A stretch of 5,117 nt of DNA from JBHEPS01 sp046261635. Its GTDB lineage: Bacteria > Acidobacteriota > Thermoanaerobaculia > Gp7-AA8. Shown here one piece after another: positions 1-5,117 of this stretch. The stretch spans positions 1 to 5,117 of the forward strand of contig JBHEOL010000310.1 of the NCBI GenBank assembly GCA_046261635.1, in the 5' to 3' direction. The notes beneath the pieces are model-generated. The model saw only the letters and a program-made list of their open reading frames with translations, was not told where the DNA came from and did not search any database. Position 1 is the first letter of the stretch. Every line of letters starts with the position of its first letter. A program made the position numbers and the translations under genes.

Positions 1-1332
1 GGCCCCGCGGTCCTCTTCTCTTCCCTCTCGGCCGGGCTGGGCTCGCTCCGTACCGAAAGGCCGGAGCGCCGCCGCGTGCTCGCGTGGCTGCTGCTTTCGT
101 TCGCGGCCGTGGTGCTGCTGGCCTCCGCTTCTCGATGGGCCGTGGGGCGGGAGCTGATGCTCGCCATCAATGCAAACGCGATCCGTTATCCCGCACGGCT
201 CGTTCCCCTCGGTGCGCTCCTGGTCGCCGGTCTCGCGGCGATCGGTCTCGACCGGGTACGGCGCGAACCGCTCTCGACGCGGGTCGGGATCACGCTCTCC
301 ATCGCGCTTCTCGGGGGGCTCCGGTTCCTCACCGTCGAGCCGATGACGGCGCCGACCACCGTGCTTCGTTTCGTGTTCTTTCTCGCGTGGATCGCGGGAT
401 TCGGTCTGGTCTTCGTCGCCTTCCCGCGCTGGCTCGTCTCGCGCGTCGGGCTCGGAGCTTTGACGCTCGTGCTGATCGCGGATCTACTGGCTGGCGGCCT
501 GCCATTTCTCGAATCGCGCGCGCTGAGGACGAAGATCGAGCCGTGGGCCTCGGCGCTGAAGCCTCCCGGCAGCGTGGTCCGCGTCCGCGAGGCGGAGCCC
601 GTGATCGCGGCTGCTCCCCGCGCGTGGCTTGCGGGCTACCTCAATCTCTACGGACGACACCTCGACGCATCGACTCCGGCCCCCGTGGTCGATCGCAGAG
701 CCCTGGCGTTCCACGAAGCGATGATTGGCGGCGCGAGACAGGATCTCGTCGACGCGGCAGGTGTGAGGTGGGTGCTTTCATCGCGAAAAGCTCTCGGGGA
801 GGGATACGTAAGGACGGGGGCAGCGCTGAGGCAGGTTCGTCTTTTCGAGAACCGCGGAGCGCTCCCTGCCGTCCAGCTCTGGCGGGGCGGGCGGCTGGCG
901 GAGTCACGCGACGAAGCCCTGGCGCAACTGCTCTCGGGCGAGCTCGATCCGCGGCGTGAGCTCGTGCTCAGTCCCGGAACGGAGAACGGCGCCGGCATTG
1001 TGCTGGCGGAGGGGCGGATCGGAGGCGTGCCGGCATCGCTGTCACTCGATCACGATACGGCGCGGATCGAATACGAGGCTCCCGCGGACGGCATTCTGGT
1101 TCTCAATCAGCGGTGGGCGAGCGGATGGAGCGTGCGGGTGAACGGTCGTGCGGCCAGGCCGATGGTGGCCAACGGCTTGTTTCGCGCGGTTCAGGTTTCC
1201 GCGGGGCGGGGAGTGGTCGTGTGGAGTTATCGGCCGCGGCCGCTGCAGTTCGGAGCCGCGATCACACTGCTGTTCGTGATGTGCGTCACGGTTCGTTTCG
1301 TTTTCGTTCGCGTTAGTCCTTTCAGCAGGTGA
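1..1332 (+). CDS. YfhO-family multi-pass membrane protein, C-terminal part (5' end outside window)
   Basis: The frame is open from base 1 with no stop before a GTG at 76, so this is the 3' part of a longer gene and not a gene starting at 76. About 443 residues are visible; YfhO-family proteins are usually about 700-900. Counting from the GTG codon as 1, hydrophobic membrane segments lie near 2-18, 42-59, 70-86, 98-116 and 123-142. A soluble, probably extracytoplasmic region follows, and one last membrane helix at about 391-411. Family-typical features are the RYPARLVPLG stretch (37-46), DAAGVRWVLSS (226-236), LFENRGALPA (256-265), ELDPRRELVL (289-298), and a C-terminal beta domain with RWASGWSVRVNG (346-357), ANGLFRAV (365-372) and YRPRPLQFG (385-393). 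In Firmicutes, YfhO proteins are GT-C-like and implicated in glycosylating cell-surface polymers. The substrate here cannot be inferred. Family assignment is firm; function is not. Confidence 0.85.
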   Translation, partial: GPAVLFSSLSAGLGSLRTERPERRRVLAWLLLSFAAVVLLASASRWAVGRELMLAINANAIRYPARLVPLGALLVAGLAAIGLDRVRREPLSTRVGITLSIALLGGLRFLTVEPMTAPTTVLRFVFFLAWIAGFGLVFVAFPRWLVSRVGLGALTLVLIADLLAGGLPFLESRALRTKIEPWASALKPPGSVVRVREAEPVIAAAPRAWLAGYLNLYGRHLDASTPAPVVDRRALAFHEAMIGGARQDLVDAAGVRWVLSSRKALGEGYVRTGAALRQVRLFENRGALPAVQLWRGGRLAESRDEALAQLLSGELDPRRELVLSPGTENGAGIVLAEGRIGGVPASLSLDHDTARIEYEAPADGILVLNQRWASGWSVRVNGRAARPMVANGLFRAVQVSAGRGVVVWSYRPRPLQFGAAITLLFVMCVTVRFVFVRVSPFSR

Positions 1333-1344
1333 AGTCAAGACTTC
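1331..1344. repeat. Perfect inverted repeat, 6-base arms, at the end of the YfhO-like gene
   Basis: Arms GAAGTC (1331-1336) and GACTTC (1339-1344) are separated by AA. The left arm overlaps the last two bases of the TGA stop codon at 1330-1332. The two-base spacer is too short for a good RNA hairpin, and no T-run follows. It reads better as a possible protein-binding palindrome, or as chance, than as a terminator. Confidence 0.4.
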
Positions 1345-1358
1345 CATCGAAAGCAGAA

Positions 1359-1379
1359 GAGAGATACAAAGCATCTCTC
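1359..1379. repeat. Inverted repeat / hairpin, 7-base stem, upstream of the Fis-like gene
   Basis: GAGAGAT (1359-1365) and ATCTCTC (1373-1379) are perfectly complementary around the seven-base loop ACAAAGC. The sequence after it is GGTTCAA with no T-run, so it is not a canonical Rho-independent terminator. It ends where a -35 element would begin for the promoter-like TAGAAT at 1402. It could be an operator, a 3'-end hairpin of the upstream mRNA, or both. Confidence 0.45.
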
Positions 1380-1407
1380 GGTTCAATGCGCACACTTCAT
1401 GTAGAAT
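1379..1407 (+). promoter_or_regulatory. Putative sigma70-type promoter for the Fis-like gene
   Basis: TAGAAT at 1402-1407 matches the -10 consensus TATAAT at five of six bases, and TG stands directly before it. No good -35 is visible: the hexamer at 17-base spacing (1379-1384) is CGGTTC, and GTTCAA (1381-1386) gives only 15 bases. The surrounding gap (1331-1400) is about 44% GC against clearly GC-rich flanking genes, as expected for a promoter region. The word ACTTCATGTAGAAT (1394-1407) recurs exactly upstream of the TPR gene at 3982-3995, which is the main support for a real element. Predicted transcription start is near 1414. Confidence 0.55.
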
Positions 1408-1436
1408 GCCGCGTTCCCTGAAAACGCAACTCCATC

Positions 1437-1444
1437 GAGGCAGG
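1437..1444 (+). promoter_or_regulatory. Ribosome binding site deciding the ATG at 1448
   Basis: GAGGCAGG ends three bases before the ATG at 1448, and its GAGG core (1437-1440) sits seven bases upstream, a good Shine-Dalgarno spacing. The earlier in-frame ATG at 1406 has no such site and lies inside the predicted -10 hexamer, so 1448 is the better start. Confidence 0.7.
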
Positions 1445-1447
1445 TTG

Positions 1448-1735
1448 ATGTCGAGTATCGATGACCGACTCACGCAGATCATTCGTGAGCTCATCTCCAA
1501 CGGAATCACACTGGAACAGGCAGTCGAAGCCTTCGAGGCCAAATATATCGGCGTCGCAATGGTCGAAAACCAGGGCAACGTCACGCGAGCCTCGCAGTTG
1601 CTCGGGGTCCATCGCAACACCATTCACAATAAGCTCCGGTCTCAGTCGCGCCTGAACGCTTATGTCGCGAAACTCAGGCCCGCGACAGCTTCATCGAAGA
1701 AGGGAAGCAAGGCGCGGAAGACCACGCGGAAATAG
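1448..1735 (+). CDS. Small Fis-family helix-turn-helix DNA-binding protein with basic C-terminal tail
   Basis: This 95-residue protein has a Fis-type (HTH_8) DNA-binding domain at about residues 25-65. AVEAFEAKYIGVAM is followed by NQGNVTRASQLLGV (helix and turn) and HRNTIHNKLR (recognition helix). The GN-x-TRA-x-x-LG-x-x-R-x-T-x-x-x-KL pattern is the same as in Fis and the NtrC output domain. There is no receiver or AAA+ domain, so it is a stand-alone protein. Unlike E. coli Fis (98 residues, HTH at the very C-terminus), only about 35 residues precede the HTH. About 30 residues follow it, ending in a Lys/Arg-rich tail (residues 84-95, seven basic residues). It probably acts as a nucleoid-associated or local transcription factor; its targets are unknown. 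The start is the ATG at 1448 because of its Shine-Dalgarno site. The rnr gene follows after 30 bases and may be cotranscribed. Confidence 0.8.
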   Translation: MSSIDDRLTQIIRELISNGITLEQAVEAFEAKYIGVAMVENQGNVTRASQLLGVHRNTIHNKLRSQSRLNAYVAKLRPATASSKKGSKARKTTRK

Positions 1736-1765
1736 CCTGTCCCGCGTTTTGCAGACACGTCAGTC

Positions 1766-3967
1766 GTGAACGACACCCTTTCCCTATCAGACTCCATCCT
1801 CGCCCTGCTCGGGCGCAAGGGAAACCGCATCCTCTCGGTCGCCGAGATCCACGAGAGGCTCGGCGGAGACCACTCCCTGGACGCGGTCGAGCAGATCGTC
1901 GAGCGCCTCGAGCGCGAGGGGAAGATCGCCCCGGTGCGCGGCAAGCGCTACTCGCTTCTCGAGTTCACACCCTTTCGCTCGGGCCGTGTGCGCGTGGCGC
2001 CCGAGGGCTACGGGCTGATCTACGGTGAGGGCGATCTCCCCGACCTCTACATCGACCGCAGGAAGATGAAGGGGGCGATGAACGGCGACCTCGTCCTCGC
2101 CCGGACCGATTCGCGCGAACAGCGCTGGAAAACGATCCGCCAGCGGAACTACCTCGATGCCGAGCTCGTGCGCGTGCTCCAGCGCGAACATCTCACGGTC
2201 GTCGGACAGTTTCACGTGGGTGACCCTTCCTTCATCCGGCCCTTCGACGCGCGGCTCGACGAGGATCTCGAGGTCCTGCCGGGATCGACCATGGGCGCCC
2301 GCGACGGCGAAATGGTCAACGCGGAGATCGAGCGCTACCCCAGCGGGTCGACGCTCGGTGCCGCGCACGTGATCGAGACCCTCGGCATGCTCGGCGAGCC
2401 GGGCGTCGATATCGAGGTCGTCATCAGAAAGTTCCACCTCCTGCACGAGTTTCCGGACGACGTGCTCGCCGAGGCGGATTCGATTCCCCCGGAAGTCGAT
2501 TCCGCGGAAGTGTCGCGGCGCCGCGACCTGCGCGACCACACGATCGTGACGATCGACGGCGAAACCGCCAAGGATTTCGACGATGCGATCGAGGTCTCCG
2601 AGCTTTCCAACGGCAATTTTCTCCTCGGAGTCCACATCGCGGACGTCTCGTACTACGTGAAGGAGGGCAGCCCGCTCGACCGTGAGGCTTTCGAGCGCGG
2701 GACCTCGGTCTACTTTCCAGGCCGTGCGGTCCCGATGCTTCCCGAGCGTCTTTCGAACGGTATCTGCTCGCTCAATCCTCAGGTCGACCGTCTCGTCTTC
2801 TCGGTCAACATCGAGATCGATCCGAAAGGCCGATTCGTCGACCGGCAGTTCTTCCGCTCGGTCCTCCGCACGCGGGAGAGGATGACCTACACCCAGGTCA
2901 ACGACCTGCTGACCGCGCCGACCCCGGAACTCGAAGAGCGCTACAGGCCCCTGTTGGGCGATTTCGAGAGGATGCATCGCCTCTACGAGGTCCTTCGGCG
3001 ACGGCGGGACGCCAGGGGATCGATCGATTTCGACCTTCCGGAGAGCGAAATCCTCCTCGGGGAGCTCGGCGAGATCGAGGCGATCCTTCCCTCCTCGCGC
3101 AACGTCGCTCATCGGATGATCGAGGAGTTCATGCTCGCCGCGAACGAGGTGGTCGCCGAGCACCTCCAGCTCGGCAATCACCCGTCGCTCTACCGCGTGC
3201 ATATGCAGCCCGACCCCCAGAAGATCGAGGACCTGAAGAAAATCCTCGTCGACCTCGGTCATCGCCTGCGCGCCGATGCCGAGGCGCTCCGTCCGGGAGA
3301 GCTTCAGCGGGTGCTCAAGCAGGTCGAGGGAGCGCCGGAAGAGAGATTCATCACCGAGCTCGTTCTCCGCTCGATGAAGCGCGCTCTTTACTCGGAGGAA
3401 GGGCTCGGCCACTTTGCGCTCTCGCTCCAGTTCTACACGCACTTCACCTCGCCGATCCGCCGCTACCCCGACCTGGTCGTTCATCGAATGCTCGGCCACC
3501 TGCTCGAGTCGGGCGCGCTTTACGGCGAGCGGCTCGACCAGGTGAACGCCCGCCTCCCGGTCATCGCCTCCCAGTCGAGCGACCGGGAGAAGCGCGCCGA
3601 GGAAGCCGAGCGCGAAGTCATCGAATGGAAGAAGGTGATCTTCATGCGCGACCGCGTCGGCGAGCGGTTCAGCGGGCGCATCACCGGGGTGATGGCCTTC
3701 GGACTCTTCGTGGAGCTCGAGGAGGTCTTCGTTCAGGGTCTGGTCCCGATCTCGACGATCGGCGGTGACTTCTGGAGCTTCGTCGATCGGGAACACCGCC
3801 TCCAGGGGGAGAGCTCGGGACGCGAGTTCCGCCTCGGCGATTCCGTGATGGTGGAGGTGTTCGACGTGGACGAGGAGCGCCGGCAGATCGGGTTCCGCCT
3901 CGTGGAGGCCCGCGGGGAGGTGGTGGGCGAGCGGGACGCCCGCCCGCAGGGGCGCCCGAAGAGGTGA
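1766..3967 (+). CDS. rnr: Ribonuclease R (3'-5' exoribonuclease, RNB/RNase II family)
   Basis: Complete 733-residue RNase R, a cytoplasmic processive hydrolase that degrades RNA from the 3' end, including structured RNA, in mRNA decay and rRNA/tRNA quality control. Domains in order: N-terminal winged helix (about 5-66), cold-shock domain 1 (about 70-125, with GRVRVAPEGYGLIYGEG), cold-shock domain 2 (about 133-205), RNB catalytic domain (about 254-580) and S1 domain (about 633-714). The metal-binding motif TIDGETAKDFDDA carries D264, D270, D272 and D273, matching the four catalytic aspartates of RNase II/R. PMLPERLSNGICSLNP (323-338) and HFTSPIRRYPDLVVHR (559-574), including the catalytic arginine region, are intact. 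It is shorter than the E. coli enzyme (about 813), mainly because only about 19 mildly basic residues follow S1. The start is a GTG with no clear Shine-Dalgarno and no upstream alternative after the Fis-gene stop, suggesting coupled translation. Identification is certain; the exact start is less so. Confidence 0.96.
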   Translation: MNDTLSLSDSILALLGRKGNRILSVAEIHERLGGDHSLDAVEQIVERLEREGKIAPVRGKRYSLLEFTPFRSGRVRVAPEGYGLIYGEGDLPDLYIDRRKMKGAMNGDLVLARTDSREQRWKTIRQRNYLDAELVRVLQREHLTVVGQFHVGDPSFIRPFDARLDEDLEVLPGSTMGARDGEMVNAEIERYPSGSTLGAAHVIETLGMLGEPGVDIEVVIRKFHLLHEFPDDVLAEADSIPPEVDSAEVSRRRDLRDHTIVTIDGETAKDFDDAIEVSELSNGNFLLGVHIADVSYYVKEGSPLDREAFERGTSVYFPGRAVPMLPERLSNGICSLNPQVDRLVFSVNIEIDPKGRFVDRQFFRSVLRTRERMTYTQVNDLLTAPTPELEERYRPLLGDFERMHRLYEVLRRRRDARGSIDFDLPESEILLGELGEIEAILPSSRNVAHRMIEEFMLAANEVVAEHLQLGNHPSLYRVHMQPDPQKIEDLKKILVDLGHRLRADAEALRPGELQRVLKQVEGAPEERFITELVLRSMKRALYSEEGLGHFALSLQFYTHFTSPIRRYPDLVVHRMLGHLLESGALYGERLDQVNARLPVIASQSSDREKRAEEAEREVIEWKKVIFMRDRVGERFSGRITGVMAFGLFVELEEVFVQGLVPISTIGGDFWSFVDREHRLQGESSGREFRLGDSVMVEVFDVDEERRQIGFRLVEARGEVVGERDARPQGRPKR

Positions 3968-3995
3968 CTCCGGCAGCCGGGACTTCATGTAGAAT
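3964..3995 (+). promoter_or_regulatory. Putative sigma70-type promoter for the TPR gene
   Basis: TAGAAT at 3990-3995 is a five-of-six match to the -10 consensus and lies within ACTTCATGTAGAAT (3982-3995), an exact copy of the word before the Fis-like gene. GTGACT (3964-3969) matches four of six bases of the -35 consensus, but at an overlong 20-base spacing, and it overlaps the rnr stop codon. A short inverted repeat, CCGGC-A-GCCGG (3970-3980), lies in the spacer. Predicted transcription start is near 4002, giving a leader of only about 16 bases. Confidence 0.55.
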
Positions 3996-3996
3996 C

Positions 3997-4008
3997 TCCC
4001 CCGGGGGA
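3997..4008. repeat. Perfect 12-base palindrome at the predicted start of the TPR transcript
   Basis: TCCCCCGGGGGA is its own reverse complement. It begins two bases after the -10 hexamer, so the predicted transcription start falls at its centre. Its right half, GGGGGA (4003-4008), is also the only plausible Shine-Dalgarno sequence, nine bases before the ATG at 4018. It could be an operator, or could hide the ribosome site in longer transcripts reading through from rnr. Chance in GC-rich DNA is possible. Confidence 0.4.
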
Positions 4009-4017
4009 TAGTTATCT

Positions 4018-5106
4018 ATGAGTAATACGGGCGGGGCTTCGTCGAAGATCAGGGATCTGGTCCACGCGCGGGTAGAGCTCGAAAAGCGGCTGCAGGCAGA
4101 GCCGGCCGAGCCGAGCGAGAAGGCGATCGCGGAGTACGAGCGGGTTTACGGCCGTCTTCAGCGGAATCTGGCGCACCTTTTCGGAGAGGCCGAGGACGAG
4201 CAGGACCGCGTGACGATCATGCTCGAGCTGATCCGGATTCTCGAGAACAAGCTCGTCTACCTCCAGAACTTCGCCATCGATCCGACTTCCGACAACCGGA
4301 TGTTCGCCACACTCGTGGATCGCTTCATCGAGGAACTTTCGAGAAGCGGAAGTCCGGTTCTGACTCCTCTCGAGTCGACCTACTATCGCGCGATCGCGGC
4401 GCTCTACGCCGGCGACCGGATCGGCGCGCGGCAGGGGTTCTCGGCGGCGTGCTCCTCGGAAGAGTCGGATGAGGCGAACGACATCAAGTACAAGTCGTAC
4501 GTGATCCTCGGCAACCTCTCGCACGAGGAGCACGACTACGAGGGAGCTCGGGAGCTCCACGACGCCTCGATCCGCTACTCGAACAACGACAACGTGACTG
4601 CGCAGGCATTCGCGTTCAAGGCCCTCAACAGCTATGCGCTTCGCGAGTTCGACGAGGCGCTCGAGATGTTCGAGCGCTCGCTCGAGTTGTTCGACCGCCA
4701 CGCGCCTCTGTTCAACTCGTATTTCCACCGGAATGCGCTTCTCTTCTGCGGAGCGATTCACTACGACCGGAAAAACTACGCCGCCGCCGGCGATTACTAC
4801 GGCCGGGTGCTTCGCGAGGTCGAGGAGAGCTCCTACGACTACTTCGACGCGCTCGGGCAGCTCGGAAGGATGGCGTATCTGAGCGGGCGATTCGATGAGG
4901 CGGCCACGCAGTTCGACCGAGCGATCGAGTGCCACCGCTTCGGCGACAATGAGGCGCTCATGGACACGTATTTCTGGCTGGCGAAGACCCGGATCCGGCA
5001 GAACAGGCTCGACGAGGCGAAGAGCTGGCTCGAGAAAGTGACCTCTTCGGCGATCCGCTACGAGAACAAGCCGAAGGCGATGGAGCTCCTGCAGAAGGTC
5101 GGCTGA
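4018..5106 (+). CDS. TPR-repeat protein of unknown function
   Basis: Complete 362-residue protein with no signal peptide or membrane segment, so probably cytoplasmic. Residues 1-110 are helical and charged, with no family I recognise. From about 119 to 345 there are roughly six degenerate tetratricopeptide repeats, near 119-150, 156-189, 194-227, 232-266, 275-308 and 313-345. The clearest are KALNSYALREFDEALEMFER (201-220), LGQLGRMAYLSGRFDEAATQ (279-298) and LAKTRIRQNRLDEAKSWLEK (321-340), which show the A/G-Y-x(4)-F/Y-DEA spacing. TPR arrays form a superhelix that binds protein partners; the partner cannot be told from sequence. No catalytic or other domain is fused. The ATG start at 4018 fits GGGGGA nine bases upstream and the promoter-like element in the 50-base gap after rnr. 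Being next to rnr might suggest a link to RNA metabolism, but the separate promoter weakens that. Confidence 0.85.
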   Translation: MSNTGGASSKIRDLVHARVELEKRLQAEPAEPSEKAIAEYERVYGRLQRNLAHLFGEAEDEQDRVTIMLELIRILENKLVYLQNFAIDPTSDNRMFATLVDRFIEELSRSGSPVLTPLESTYYRAIAALYAGDRIGARQGFSAACSSEESDEANDIKYKSYVILGNLSHEEHDYEGARELHDASIRYSNNDNVTAQAFAFKALNSYALREFDEALEMFERSLELFDRHAPLFNSYFHRNALLFCGAIHYDRKNYAAAGDYYGRVLREVEESSYDYFDALGQLGRMAYLSGRFDEAATQFDRAIECHRFGDNEALMDTYFWLAKTRIRQNRLDEAKSWLEKVTSSAIRYENKPKAMELLQKVG

Positions 5107-5117
5107 GAAGCGGTCAT

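Noticed and set aside
84..959. A 291-codon + strand frame inside the YfhO-like gene.
   Set aside because: It is Arg/Ala/Gly-rich without domains, and the overlapping frame has clear membrane segments and YfhO-family motifs.
1406..1447. The upstream in-frame ATG of the Fis-like gene, adding 14 residues.
   Set aside because: It has no Shine-Dalgarno and lies within the predicted -10 hexamer, so a transcript from that promoter would not contain it. The ATG at 1448 has a good ribosome site.
1042..1623. A 193-codon minus-strand frame spanning the end of the YfhO-like gene, the gap and most of the Fis-like gene.
   Set aside because: It overlaps two well-supported + strand genes and has no recognisable motif; its continuity through the gap looks fortuitous.
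3970..3980. CCGGC-A-GCCGG after rnr as a Rho-independent terminator.
   Set aside because: The one-base spacer cannot form a stable loop unless the stem shrinks to four pairs, and no T-run follows.
1787..3988. A 733-codon open frame antisense to rnr, by coincidence the same length as rnr itself.
   Set aside because: It is rich in Asp, Glu, His, Arg and Val with no recognisable domain, as expected for the mirror of a GC-rich gene. RNase R on the + strand is beyond doubt.
4012..4935. A 307-codon antisense frame across the TPR gene.
   Set aside because: Its low-complexity Arg/Val/Glu composition is typical of an antisense shadow, while the + strand frame has clear TPR repeats, a start site and a promoter-like element.
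1..5117. Mobile element, phage, CRISPR, toxin-antitoxin or defence system.
   Set aside because: No transposase, integrase, direct-repeat array or toxin-like pair is visible. All genes share strand and codon style and look like chromosomal core or lineage-typical genes.

Overview
The window looks like ordinary chromosome from a GC-rich bacterium. It is densely coding, with all genes on the + strand, and there are no phage, transposon, CRISPR, tRNA or rRNA signals. The mix of a YfhO-type membrane protein, a very small Fis-type helix-turn-helix protein, RNase R and a TPR protein, together with the codon use, would fit an Acidobacteriota-like or other deep-branching GC-rich lineage. That placement is a guess from gene style only; nothing in the window is taxonomically decisive.

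Layout. Positions 1-1332 hold the C-terminal part of a large multi-pass membrane protein of the YfhO family, whose reading frame is open at the left edge. A 115-base gap of lower GC follows. It holds two inverted repeats and a promoter-like sequence. Next is a 95-residue Fis-family DNA-binding protein with a basic tail (1448-1735). After 30 bases comes a complete gene for the 3'-5' exoribonuclease RNase R (1766-3967), probably in the same transcript. A 50-base gap then carries a second promoter-like sequence that shares an exact 14-base word with the first. The last gene is a complete cytoplasmic TPR-repeat protein of unknown function (4018-5106). Only 11 bases remain after it. No gene-free stretch exceeds 300 bases.

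How the parts relate. The Fis-like protein and RNase R may form a two-gene unit linking a nucleoid or transcription factor with an RNA decay enzyme. The TPR gene seems to have its own promoter of the same type as the Fis-like gene, so the two units may be transcribed together. I found no convincing evidence of an undescribed multi-gene system. The most distinctive signals are the duplicated promoter word with nearby palindromes, and the tailed mini-Fis protein next to rnr.
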